Assembly: GCA_020137815.1 (NCBI GenBank)
Contig: CM035362.1
Span: 150,605-214,604, forward strand
Length of the DNA stretch: 64,000 nt
From: Hormiphora californensis
Lineage: Eukaryota > Ctenophora > Tentaculata > Cydippida > Pleurobrachiidae
Reading direction: 5' to 3'
This document shows positions 1 through 9,990 of this stretch, one piece after another (position 1 is the first letter of the stretch; each line of letters begins with the position of its first letter). Made by a program: the position numbers and the translations under genes. The notes beneath the pieces were generated by a model. It worked only from the letters and a program-made list of their open reading frames with translations, ran no database searches and had not been told where the DNA came from.

Positions 1-2402
1 ATGCCCAGGACCTTGGCTCGGACCCCACGGAACTCGTATCCAGTGCGGAAAAGGCTCATCATCAGCCCACCAAGTGCTCCTGGAGGGGAGGGGGTTAGAG
101 ATTTGGAGAGGTGGTTTAGGGAGAGGTGGGTTAGGGAGGGGGTTAGAGATTGGGAGAGGGAGGGGGAGGGGATTAGAGATTGGGAGAGGTGGGTTAGGGA
201 AGGGGGTTAGAGATTGGGAGAGGTGGTTTAGGGAGGGGGTTAGAGATTGGGAGAGGTGGGTTAGGGTGGGGGTTAGAGATTGGGAGAGGTGGGTTAGGGA
301 GGGGGTTAGCGATTGGGAGAGGTGGTTTAGGGAGGGGGGTTAGAGATTGGGAGAGGTGGGTTAGGGTGGGGGTTAGAGATTGGGAGAGGGAGGAGGTTAG
401 AGATTGGGAGAGGTGGGCTGGGGAAGGGGGTTAGAGATTGGGAGAGGTGGGCTGGGGAAGGGGGTTAGAGATTGGGAGAGGTGGGCTGGGGAAGGGGGTC
501 AGAGATTGGGAGAGGTGGGCTGGGGAAGGGGGTTAGAGATTGGGAGAGGTGGGTTAGGGTGGGGGTTAGAGATTGGGAGATGTGGGTTAGGGAGAGGTGG
601 GCTGGGGATTAGAGATTGGGAGAGGTGAGTCAAGGCGAAGATAATTATAAACCACACATTGAGGTACCCACCTCCAGCAACGTATGGCGTGATCCGATCA
701 GTGTCGTTATTGTACACCCCCACCAGGAGGGGCAGACCAAGTAGGCAGGAGGTATACACTCCCGTGCGAATCATAACAGGGTAGGAATAACCCAGAACTC
801 TGTGAGAGATATAATAGGTCTGACGTATTTTAAATAACTCGCTTGAAAAGGGATATATTTGAGCAAGAGTATTAATTTATCTTACAGGGGCTTAGTTACT
901 CACGCTATAGCCCGATGGTTTGACCTCATTCGGTGCATATCTAGCTTAGACTGGTATACCATCAACTCGTTCATCTGAATAGAGGAGTTGTTATGTTCTA
1001 ACCCTCCCGAAACACGGTCTAGCCAGGCAATAGAGGAGGACCATGGTAACAACTAACGACATGTTACCATGGTAACAACTAACGACATGTTACCATGATA
1101 ACGAATAGCGACATGTTACCATGGTAACGACTAACGACATGTTACCAATTACCATGGTAACAACTAACGACATGTTACCATGGTAACAACTAACGACATG
1201 TTACCATGGTAACAACTAACGACATGTTACCATGGTAACAACTAACGACATGTTACCAATTACCATGGTAACAACTAACGACATGTTACCATGGTAACAA
1301 CTAACGACATGTTACCATGGTAACAACTAACGACATGTTACCATGGTAACAACTAACGACATGTTACCATGGTAACGACTAACGACATGTTACCATGGTA
1401 ACAACTAACGACATGTTACCATGGTAACAACTAACGACATGTTACCATGGTAACAACTAACGACATGTTACCATGGTAACAACTAACGACATGTAACGAA
1501 CGAACAAATTTACTCATTTTTGTGCAACAGTCAAGGGGATGCAGTGAGGTTGCACAAATCAACGGGAAACATAGCTTTTGCTGACATTTTAGTGGATACA
1601 ATTAGCATTGGTAAGTAAATAGGGGCCCCAGTAAAAACTACATATATAACGCCACAAAGCATTAAACTAAAAATTCGTGGAATTGACCATATATATGGGC
1701 ATGCACATTGTGCACCCATATTTGGTCAATTTTTTTGTTCCAATCTCCCATGTTACCATGCAACGCTGAGCAGCTGCTACTATCTTAATTATCTAACCAA
1801 GATATATATAATCTTTCAGCAGACACAGGTACTTGATACCTACCTATAATATAGTGGTTACGAAATGACCCCTCGTGCGCTGGCAAGCGAGGGATAACTT
1901 CGTTCCCAACCTATATATAATTAATACAATAATCACCTCATTAAAGCGTGCATTGGCAGCCTCGTATCCCTGGTATCCACCAAGTATACCCACGAGAGAG
2001 CAGAGCAACATAGTGCTGGTCTTCCACAGCTCGTATCTGTCTATCTGCGGGGGAGGGTGGGGTTATGAGGGTGGAGGGGGGTGAGCAACATAGTGTTTTT
2101 CTTCCACGACTCGTATCGGTCAATCTGCGGGGGGGGGGGGGATGAGGGGGTTATGAGGGGGGGGGGGGATAAGTGGGTGGATGGTGGTCTATCTGCGGAG
2201 GGGGGGGGGGGTGATTTCATGGTGTTACCAATTACCATAAAGGTAACCGTAAAGGCAACCCTAAACTATTATCATGATTATGAAAATGAAGTTTTTTTTA
2301 AACCTGATATCGTGTCCGAGGGTCATAAGTGTGGATGTTTTTGTAGTCGTTCTCCCAGATAAACCTCCGCAGCCTTGCTACCCCGGGGGAAGTTTTATAC
2401 CA
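1..2402 (-). CDS. TIMMDC1: TIMMDC1-like mitochondrial complex I assembly protein (partial, 3' end off the left edge)
   Basis: Five minus-strand exons join with matching phases: 2402-2304, 2044-1937, 974-904, 799-672 and 79-1. They read through WYKTSPGVARLRRFIWEND, IDRYELWKTSTMLLCSLVG, SNHRAIAVLGYSYPVMIRTG, VGVYNNDTDRITPYVAGG and ALGGLMMSLFRTGYEFRGVR. Glycine-rich membrane helices, an N-H-R-A segment before an R-T-x-V-[YF] helix, a Y-N/R-N-x-D loop and a following A-G-A/G helix resemble human TIMMDC1, a Tim17/22/23-fold inner-membrane protein needed for complex I assembly. The family assignment is my recall of the human protein, not a search. The N-terminal exon was not found; a weak candidate starts near 3137 (-). 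Both longer introns carry minisatellites (about 85-640 and 1041-1495). Confidence 0.6.
85..640. repeat. G-rich minisatellite, about 31-33 bp unit, in a TIMMDC1-like intron
   Basis: About 17 degenerate units of the type GGTTAGAGATTGGGAGAGGT followed by GGGTTAGGGA. Plus-strand units carry runs of three to five G and TTAGGG steps, so G-quadruplex formation is plausible. On the coding (minus) strand the array is pyrimidine-rich and ends at the CCCTCCAG acceptor of the exon starting at 79, so it forms the polypyrimidine tract. The array is internal, with unique exons on both sides, so it is not a telomere. Confidence 0.9.
1041..1495. repeat. 26-bp minisatellite with palindromic core
   Basis: About 17 copies of a 26-bp unit, ACATGTTACCATGGTAACAA followed by CTAACG. 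Each unit contains the perfect 14-bp palindrome GTTACCATGGTAAC. A few units have an extra ACCAATT. It lies in the TIMMDC1-like intron between the exons ending at 1937 and starting at 974. Confidence 0.93.
1496..1936. other. Intron sequence with a GGTTACGAAAT-type repeat end
   Basis: No exon is visible on either strand. Near 1857-1912 the sequence TGGTTACGAAATGACCCC, then GCGAGGGATAACTTCG, resembles the termini of the foldback at 33971-34674 and the short inverted repeat at about 8056-8122. Confidence 0.4.
1990..2215. repeat. Imperfect tandem duplication of an exon 5' end with poly-G tracts
   Basis: GAGCAACATAGTG, then a TCTTCCAC block, CTCGTATC and GTCTATCTGCGGGGG, occurs near 2000-2050 (the start of the exon at 2044) and again in degenerate form at about 2082-2135. 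A third CTATCTGCGG follows near 2189. Long G tracts (up to 11) separate them. The second copy looks like a decayed duplicate of the exon's acceptor region. Confidence 0.6.
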
Positions 2403-2404
2403 CT

Positions 2405-3815
2405 GTGACACCCCTTCCATGCTCATCTTCAACAAGTGTGTTCTGTCACCTGGGGAATATCAGTGGGTGAGATGAGAGAGGGAGTGGAAGAGGAAGTGGA
2501 AGAGGGACTAGAAGAGGGAGAAGAAAAGGGAGTGGAAGAGAAGGGAGTGGAAGAGGGGGGGTGGAAGAGGGGGGGGGTGAAGAGGGAGAAGGAAAGGAGA
2601 TGGTCTACCAAATAATGTATCCGTCATTCGGTGTAACCTTTTTATCTTATTCGTTACTACTCCCACAGTTCTTGTCTTTTTCCAACAGCTGCTGCACCTA
2701 TCTTCCCACGCCCTATCATATCTTTCCTCTTAATCCTCTAACCGATAACCACAAATAACCCTCTCTTGCCCCTAGAACAAGCTTGAAAAGCTCTCGGCGT
2801 CAAGCTTACCCACTATGTTCACACCCAGAGGAGGCAGCTAGGTACTCAGAGAGGGGAGAGAGAGAGGGGGTGAGAGCAGAGGAGTACGTGGAGAGAAGAG
2901 GGACAAAGAGTAAGAGAGGGACAAAGAGTAAGAGAGAGAGAGGGAGAGTACCGGTGTGAGGCGGCTGTAAAGCTTCTACTTCCTGCTAGGAGTGTGACAA
3001 GCTCTAAACATAGATGCAAGTTGCAAGTTGTTAAAGTTACTCGCCGGGTAAACTTTATAAAAACATAGGACGAACAGCGAGGGGACAGCGAGACTTGAGC
3101 TACAATCTGAAGCACATAAAGTTTCTGAATTAAAAGACATGTTGGATCTTCTTCTTCTTTGAGGCCGTCTCCACAATGGTTGAGATTAAGGGATGGGACC
3201 ATAGAGATTCCTTTCCCCGGCCTGGCAACATGTTGGATCATCCCAGCAAAGAGTCGGATTTGTTTTGAAACACGATTAGTTATCAATAATGGTGATGATC
3301 CTGTATCCAATAACGCGAGAAAGAACATGTTAAATATTTTAGTTTTAGTCGAGCCCAAGACAGAAGTTTCAAACTAACATGGCTCGGAACACGCTGTGAG
3401 ACTCTAACCGATCTCCGTATAATCACTCCACGGCAGGCAACACAGTGAAAGTTTTCGTGGAGCCCAAGACAGAATTTTCAAACCAAGTGAGAGCTGTTAG
3501 GTGGGAAGAATAAGAAACGGGTCTAGTTAGACTAAAGACTTCGGTCCCCCACTAATGTATCAATGCAGTGATTCTCAAACTAGTTGTAGGGCTTATATAT
3601 ATCAGGTGCATATGTGTATCTATATGTATCTATATGTATGAATTTTTATGGTGCCTCAAGATTAAAACTCATTGAGTAATAATACCACTATAGTAATACA
3701 GCTAGTGAGATGAGGTGTGTTATATTGACACAGTCATACGTGGCAGTGGAGACTGAATATTAAGCAGGAATTGATGACCATGTGACACAGCCCTCCCTCT
3801 CCCATTCCCTCTTCA
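2405..3815. other. Intergenic or undetected 5' part of the TIMMDC1-like gene
   Basis: About 1.4 kb with GA-rich stretches (2471-2600, 2846-2950). A minus-strand open frame starting near 3137 (MSFNSETLCASDCSSSLAVP) ends with a possible exon border near 2978 and could be the first exon of the TIMMDC1-like gene, but nothing beyond position suggests it. No other coding signal is seen. Confidence 0.3.
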
Positions 3816-3823
3816 TATAAAAG
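3816..3823 (+). promoter_or_regulatory. TATA box of the first coiled-coil gene
   Basis: TATAAAAG lies 46 bp upstream of the ATG at 3869. A start site 25-30 bp downstream would fall near 3845. That would leave the upstream in-frame ATG at 3830 outside the mRNA and favours 3869. Confidence 0.7.
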
Positions 3824-3868
3824 GATAGGATGATAGTGATTCAGTGCATTTTCTCACTATTCCCGACC

Positions 3869-5155
3869 ATGAGATTTCTTGTACTAGCTACCATCCTCAT
3901 AACAACTGTTGCCACGGCACCTGTGGCCCCTGAGCTGCCCCAATGTGTTAAGCAGTGTAAGGCTCCCCCTACTGGACCCCATGTTCCTGCCCCCGTCCAC
4001 GACTGTCTGAAGAGGTGTCACACCACTGAACTGAACGCATCTACCAAGAGTGCAACTACCGCCAAGGCAAAGTATGATGCTGCTGTCAAGACTGCAATCA
4101 CCGCTAAAACAGAGAAAACAACCACTGCTGCTGCGGCTGCTAAAGCGGCTACTGCCAAGGTTCTGGCCAAGAAGGAGCTGGATGCCGCCAACACCGCCGC
4201 AACCAAGGCAACAGCTGACAAGGCTGCCAAGACCACCGCCCAGAAAGAGGCTGCCAGCAAATACACTACTGCCAGTACAGAGGAAACTAACGCCAAGGCC
4301 ACTGAGACCAAGGCTAAGGCCTCCGCTGCCGCTGCCAAAACCACCCTTGATGCCGCCACCAAGGCTTTGGCCACTGCCAACACCGCTCTCGCCACGGCAA
4401 CTGCCAACCAGAAGACTGCCGATACCAAGTACAAGGAAGCAGTTGCCGCAGAAACCAAGGCAAAAACTGCTGAAACAACAGCTGTGGGAGCAACTAAACT
4501 GGCAAAAGCAGCCCATGATGCCGCCAAAACGGCAACAGCCAAGGCTAAAGCAGCTTACGACAAGGCTGTAGCGGCCGAGAAGGATGCTCTGACCAAGTTT
4601 AACGAGGCTACCGCTGCTGAGACCAAGGCTAAGGCAGCTGTAGTTACTGCCACCGCTGCTGCCAAGGCCGCCAAGACCACCTTGGATTCTGCCAATACTG
4701 CCCTTACCAATGCTAAGGCAACTGTAACCAAGGCAACCGCTACCCAGAAAGATGCTTCCGCCAAACATACCACCGCTGCCGCTGCCCAAACCACAGCTAC
4801 GGCCGCTGTGGCCATCAAGACCACTGCCAAGGCTGCTGCCAAGAAGGCTCTTGATGCCGCCAACGCCGCTCTTACCAGCGCCACCGCTGCTGAGACCAAG
4901 GCCATCGCCGCCCAGAAGGCCGCTACCACCAAGTACAACGAAGCCGTTGCCGCTGACAAGAAGGCCACTGAAGCTAAGGCTGCTGCAGAGAAGAAGAACA
5001 CTACAGCAGAGAAGGACTTGGCTACGCTGAAGAAGGCGTATGAAACAGCCGCTGCCAAACAGAAAACAGCAAAGGGGGCAAAGATCCGACCACCTACTCC
5101 TACTCCTCCTCCTCCCCCTGCTCCTCCTGCACCACCCAAGAAGAAGGGATTCTAA
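3869..5155 (+). CDS. Secreted Ala/Lys/Thr-rich 56-residue-repeat coiled-coil protein, copy 1
   Basis: Intronless, 428 aa from the ATG at 3869. That start begins a clean signal peptide (MRFLVLATILITTVATA); the ATG at 3830 would lie upstream of the predicted transcription start. The mature protein opens with a CVKQC ... CLKRC module (two C-x3-C pairs 16 residues apart, as in alpha-helical hairpins). About 330 residues nearly devoid of aromatics follow, mostly A, K, T. These form a repeat of exactly 56 residues (eight heptads), marked by LDAAN/LDAAT/HDAAK/LDSAN/LDAAN, with no indel between successive copies. The tail is proline-rich and ends KKKGF. The composition predicts one long alanine-core coiled coil in a secreted fibrous, adhesive or ice/matrix-interacting protein. 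I recognise no family and assign no function. Confidence 0.9.
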   Translation: MRFLVLATILITTVATAPVAPELPQCVKQCKAPPTGPHVPAPVHDCLKRCHTTELNASTKSATTAKAKYDAAVKTAITAKTEKTTTAAAAAKAATAKVLAKKELDAANTAATKATADKAAKTTAQKEAASKYTTASTEETNAKATETKAKASAAAAKTTLDAATKALATANTALATATANQKTADTKYKEAVAAETKAKTAETTAVGATKLAKAAHDAAKTATAKAKAAYDKAVAAEKDALTKFNEATAAETKAKAAVVTATAAAKAAKTTLDSANTALTNAKATVTKATATQKDASAKHTTAAAAQTTATAAVAIKTTAKAAAKKALDAANAALTSATAAETKAIAAQKAATTKYNEAVAADKKATEAKAAAEKKNTTAEKDLATLKKAYETAAAKQKTAKGAKIRPPTPTPPPPPAPPAPPKKKGF

Positions 5156-5848
5156 AGAAGATCATGACTGTGGACCTTCCTATCTTTCATAAACCTTTTT
5201 CAGTTCAAAAGTTCAAAACACTAATTGTTTTCATTGACTAAAAACTTAATTCATCATCACGATCGACTTTGACAACGAATCGATGGCAATATATGAAAAG
5301 CCAATCTTCCAATCACTCTTCAATCAATACGATTGTATCGGGGGCTATCTTGAGGGATATATTAGGGGATAATGGATATCTTGGCTAATGGGATATATAT
5401 TGGGGGGATATATTGGGTTGGGGGATCCGGGATATATTGGGTTGGGGGATAATTAGGGAGAATAATGGGGGCGGGGTATATATGATGTATCGCTGCTGTC
5501 TATCTCACCAAAGAAAACCCCTTAACTAATTGAGGTGTGTCTCAATATATAAAATACAGACACACCTACTACTTATTATACCGGATGGTAACCCTCACCA
5601 CATACTGGCGTTTACAGGTGCAGCAGCTAATATACATATCATAACTGAACTTCTAAAATCTTTCATCATTATGTCATGATGTCATACATCACACTATACA
5701 GCTGGTATAGTGGTTGATTGTTTCCAAATCACTGACGTGTCTTGGAGACTAGCGACCAGGAAGTTGAGACCATCACGTGATCCTCACGAGGTACAGGATT
5801 TCTAAAAATCAACTGAGGGGGTAACAGCTCTTTCAGTTCTCAACCACC
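5156..5848. other. Spacer between the two coiled-coil genes
   Basis: No coding signal. A short purine-rich tandem (GGGGGATATATTGGGTTG type) lies at about 5338-5465. No TATA box is obvious upstream of the second gene, but CTCTTTCAGTTCTCAACCACC runs into its ATG. Confidence 0.5.
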
Positions 5849-7166
5849 ATGAAACTTGTTGTGTTAATACTAGGCGCTCTTGTCGCCTGTACCTTCGCAG
5901 CCGCCCCTGAGCTGCCCCAGTGTGTCAAGCAGTGTAAGGCTCCCCCTACTGGACCCCATGTCCCTGCCCCCGTCCACGAGTGCCTGAAGAGGTGCCATGC
6001 AAGCGAGCTGGCTGGATCCAACCGAGGATATGCCGCTGCCAAGACCAAGTACACCGCCTCTGTGAAGAGTGCCGCTGCTGCTAAGAAACTCGCCGCTTCC
6101 ACCACTTCTGCCGCCGCCAAGGCCACCACCGCCAAGGCCATCGCCAAGAAGAACCTTGATGCCGCCAACGCTGCCGTCACCAAGGCCAAGGCCGCTAAGA
6201 CTTCCAAGACCACCGCCCAGAAGGCCGCTGCTCTCAAGTACAAGACTGCTGGCACCGCCGAGACCGCCGCCAAGGCCACTGAGACCAAGGCTAAGGCCAC
6301 CGCTGCCGCTGCCAAGACCACCCTTGATGCCGCCACCAAGGCTGCTGCCACCGCCAACGCCGCTCTCGCCAAGGCTACTACTAACCAGAAGGCTGCCGAT
6401 ACCAAGTACAAGGCTGCCACTGCTGCCCAGACCAAGGCCAAGAGTGGTGCTACCGTCGCCGCTGGTACCGTCAAGATTGCCAAGGCTGCTCTTGATGCCG
6501 CCAAGAAGGCAACCGCCGCTGCCAAGGCCGCTTACGTCAAGGCCCAGGCTTCTGAGAAGGCTGCTCTGGCCAAGCTCAACGCTGCTACCGCTGCTGAGAC
6601 CAAGGCCAAGGCTGCTGTTGTCACTACCACCGCTGCTGCCACCGCCGCCAAGACCACCCTGACTTCCGCCAACACCGCTCTTGCCGCTGCCAAGGCTGCT
6701 GCCACCAAGGCTGCTGCTTCCAAGAAGGCTGCTGCCACCAAACATACTGCCGCCGCCGCTGCCCAGACCAAGGCTACCGCCGCTGTGGCCATCAAGACCG
6801 CTGCCAAGGCTGCTGCCAAGAAGGCTCTTGATGCCGCCAACGCCGCTCTTACCAGCGCCACCGCTGCTGAGACCAAGGCCATCGCTGCCCAGAAGGCCGC
6901 TGCCACCAAGTACGCTGCCTGCTGTCGCCGCTGAGAAGAAGGCTCTTGCTGCCAAGACTGCCGCTGTTACTAAGAACACCGCCGCCGCCAAGACCGCTGC
7001 CTCTGCCAAGACCGTCTACACTGCCGCCGCCGCCAAGGCCAAGGTTGTGAAGGGATCCAAGATCAGACCTCCTACACCTCCTCCTCCCCCTCCCCCTCCT
7101 CCTCCCCCTCCCCCCAAGAAGAAGCCTGCTCCCAAGAAGGCTGCTCCCAAGAAGAAGGGATATTAA
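5849..7166 (+). CDS. Secreted Ala/Lys/Thr-rich 56-residue-repeat coiled-coil protein, copy 2 (one-base frameshift)
   Basis: Tandem paralogue of the gene 0.7 kb upstream. It has a signal peptide (MKLVVLILGALVACTFAA), an almost identical C-x3-C twin module (CVKQC, CLKRC), the same 56-residue alanine-rich repeats, then a long proline run, two KKAAPKK-like basic blocks and KKKGY. The frame from 5849 breaks near 6920, where one extra T turns GCC-GCT into GCC-T-GCT and leads to a stop at 6932-6934. Ignoring that base, the frame continues to 7166 (438 aa) and the affected repeat becomes exactly 56 residues, as in every other copy. AATAAA follows at 7205. The insertion is either a sequence error, an allele or a recent inactivation. 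Third positions are more G/C-rich than in copy 1. Confidence 0.87.
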
Positions 7167-7204
7167 ACACTCGGAATGAACACTAAACTTTCAAATACCA
7201 AATG

Positions 7205-7210
7205 AATAAA
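7205..7210 (+). terminator. Polyadenylation signal AATAAA of coiled-coil copy 2
   Basis: AATAAA lies 39 bp after the stop codon at 7166, the expected position for a compact 3' UTR. The neighbouring minus-strand gene ends at 7452, so the two genes converge with under 300 bp between stops. Confidence 0.6.
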
Positions 7211-7451
7211 TGATTCTTACCGATTATTGTTTGAGTATTTTCCTCTAAATATAATTCGTTTTCTTTCCATCAAGACATTTCATACTAAAAAAGGGTTCGA
7301 GTTAGCAAACCATCTAACGAGATGATAACCACATCCCCATTAAAAAGTAAAAACACCAGTCATTACAAACAAGCAAAAGTCATTGTTTCACAATTCAAAT
7401 TAGTAAGGCGATCACTCCAATTCTACAAAGTTGTGTTTTGTCCTTCGTCCA

Positions 7452-7994
7452 TCAGTTATCTGTGAGGATACTGGAACTAGGTTTCGGCTCCAAATATCTT
7501 ACTTGCTCTTCAGCACTCTCAAATCGATTGTAGTGAACATCGTTCTGGGAAGGGAATCGTTAGATCGTTATGCCCAAATAAGGAGTTACAACAACACCTA
7601 ATAAGGAGAAAGGGGTGCTTACCTGACGATATCTGATTTCCAAAATAGTTGAACTCTTCTGTCGAATGTGGTCATATTTGATTCTTCCTGGTAATAGAGA
7701 GGGTGGTGGGCTTAAAATCAGGAATAAGAAGAATTTAATTGGTGTTTTGGGCTATTAAGATTGGTGGAATAAGAAGAATTTAAGAAGAATTTAATTGGTG
7801 TTTTGGACTGTTAACACTATGATTAAGGAATCAAACATTATAATTCCGTTCAACAGTGGGGTATTAAGGGGTGTGGACAGTCTGGAGAGAGGGGGGGGGA
7901 GGACTCCATGGCTCAGTTCGTTTACCTGTTTTAATCCGGTCGATAATATCAAACATCTTATCACTCACTTCCTCCATATTAACGTATTCAAACT
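7452..7994 (-). CDS. Unrecognised protein, last three exons
   Basis: Exons 7994-7926, 7687-7623 and 7544-7452 have good acceptors (CTATTTCAG, CTATTACCAG, CTTCCCAG) and donors (CAG|GTAAAC, CAG|GTAAGC), and phases agree (1, 1, 0, stop). They encode about 75 residues, including FEYVNMEEVSDKMFDIIDRI, RIKYDHIRQKSSTILEIRYR and DVHYNRFESAEEQVRYLE, ending SSILTDN. The segment is charged and probably helical. Upstream exons were not found; they may lie beyond the retrotransposon fragment at 8.6-10.0 kb. I do not recognise the family. Confidence 0.7.
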
Positions 7995-8592
7995 CTGAAA
8001 TAGAGAGTGGGCTTTGAGGGGAGGGTTTCACCAAAAAAAAACCACACAAGCTTTGGTAACGAAGTAAGTAACCCCTCCCTTGCCAGCGCGCGAAGGTCGC
8101 GAGAGAGGTTATTTCGTAACCAAACACAAGCTGCAAGCACAGCAAAGCATGCTTTTACACCTCACCAAATACACACAAACACACACACTCTCTCCCTCTC
8201 TCTCTTCCCTACTAACACAGATGGTGGGCGGACTCTAGTGCTAATAATAGATCTACCGCGGCCAACTAAGTAAAATTTTCTCTTTATACAATACTTGAAA
8301 AACACAGAGCTAAGCACAATAACTGACTTGGCAGCGCCACGTACAGGGTATAGCGCGACGTGCCCAAATAACTGACTGAGCAAGGGCGGAGGATATTGTG
8401 GGTTTTCTCATAACTCATTTTACCAGTAACCCGCCTTTACATTTGGAAAGAGGGTCAAGCAAGGCAGCTTTGAGTTGGGGCCACTGTGGGACCTCCGAAC
8501 TGGTCTCGCGTGTGTTAGCGTGTGTTCAGGCATTCAGGAAAAAAGACGTTGATTCAGGTGTTAAAACAAATAGCTAATATAACAAGCAAGGG
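7995..8592. other. Intronic/intergenic stretch with a short inverted repeat
   Basis: GGTAACGAAGTAAGTAACCCC ... GGTTATTTCGTAACC (about 8056-8122) is a small foldback sharing the GGTTACGAAAT-type terminus seen elsewhere. A CA/CT microsatellite lies at 8166-8212. No exon is recognised. Confidence 0.45.
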
Positions 8593-9990
8593 ATGATGAA
8601 AGCAAGGGATGATGAAAGTGGATGGAGTATCACGAGGAGGAAAGTTGAAGAGTGTCTTGATCAGATCAAGACTTGGATGGTTCAGCATTGGCTGAAGTGT
8701 AATGAGTCGAAGACGGAGCTCCTTCTTCTAGGGAAGAGCAGTGCCATTGACAAGCTGGCTTTTGAGCCCTGTATTAGGTTTGGGGATGCAGATATCTACC
8801 CAGTTGACTTCACAGGTACTACCGGAAAGACTCTGGGTATTTATATGGATGAGAACCTGACATTGGAACGTCAGGTGAACAGTGTCAGAAGAAACTGTGG
8901 AATGCTACTGAGGAATTTATGGCAAGTCCACCGATGCCTGGACTTCTCTACCAGAATCCTTCTTGTTAAGCAGCTGGTTATATCCCGCTTGGATTACTGC
9001 AATGTCCTCTACGGAGGTTTGCCAATGAAGCTCATCTCTCGGTTACAGAAAGTGCTCAACTCTTGTATAAGGTTTATCTATGGGCTCCACGGTCATCAAG
9101 AGGACTACCTCCTTACATGAGGGAAACCCACATTCTCCCTGTGGAGCAACGGGTGATCTTTAAGGCCTGTCTCATGGCCTATAAGATTGTACATGGAAGT
9201 GCTCCAGATTACCTCATTGAGCAAATACCTACAGATATCGTTGATGTTACTTGCCGTACCAGATCGACTGCTGTTCCAGACCCTTATAAGCTCCAGTACC
9301 CGAAGCTGTCGAGCATTAATGCAAATTCTAAACTGAGGAAAAGGAGACCATCTGTTCTCCTGCCAGATCTGTGGAATGCACTCCCCCTTGAGTTGCGATC
9401 TCGGCCTGCTGTGGAATCTTTCAAAACGGGGTTAAAGACAAGATTGTTTGTGGATGCCTTTGGATCAGGCTAGTTTCGGTTGTTCTTCCTTTTTTCCAGC
9501 CTACATCTTTTCTCGGTACCTACTCCTCCCATCCCGCTGTACTGTCTAGCGTAAGTATTGTACTTAGGTCTGTATCTTACCTCGTGACAAGTTTTTAACT
9601 GATCTTTATTCGATGGGTTTGCAGCATGAGTGAAGCACGAGTGTGTAATTTTATTCCGATTTTCAGTTATCCAGTTGTTCAGAATCTGTTGTCTGAACAT
9701 TTGATCTGTGTCTATATTTGGAGTGATGAAGTGACAGTGGTGACATATATCCTGTGGCCTTTTTTCGAGTTTTTTCTATTTTGGTCTGTTATGAGCCTAA
9801 TCTGTTTTCCACTTATGTGAGCCGGATAATTTGGATTTTTTCCACCGTTTTTTTGTTTGAGTCTCTATATTTGGGTTAAGAGTTAGTTAACTGCTCTGAG
9901 TTTCCTCCAGTGGCAGCATCTGTAAAGCTCTGCTGTCCCTGTAGAATATGGGCAGGATATAAGTTTGAATATTATTATTATTATTATATA
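8593..9990 (+). mobile_element. 5'-truncated non-LTR retrotransposon (CR1/L2-like), 3' end of ORF2
   Basis: Two frames (8593-9120 and about 9105-9473) together encode the C-terminal end of a LINE reverse transcriptase. Features are WLKCNESKTELLLLG, an LGIYMDENLT beta-strand, ISRLDYCNVLYGGLP, LPVEQRVIFKACLMAYKIVH and the terminal LWNALPLELRSR ... SFKTGLKTRLF that is typical of CR1/L2-type elements. The catalytic palm is missing, so it is 5'-truncated. A one-base shift near 9105 separates the frames, so it is inactive. The 3' UTR ends in an ATT microsatellite at about 9969-9988. Confidence 0.85.

Noticed and set aside
85-640. Telomere, because of TTAGGG steps
   Set aside because: Units are degenerate 31-33 bp and the array lies between two exons of one gene.
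2846-3358. 170-aa minus-strand ORF as a gene
   Set aside because: Low-complexity GA-rich end, no domain, no splice support; kept only as a weak candidate first-exon region.
3884-5139. Long minus-strand and alternate-frame ORFs over the two coiled-coil genes
   Set aside because: They mirror Ala/Lys/Thr codons (giving Gly/Ser/Leu/Val or Pro/Arg/Leu-rich strings), lack signal or splice context, and the plus frame has signal peptide, Cys head and 56-residue register.
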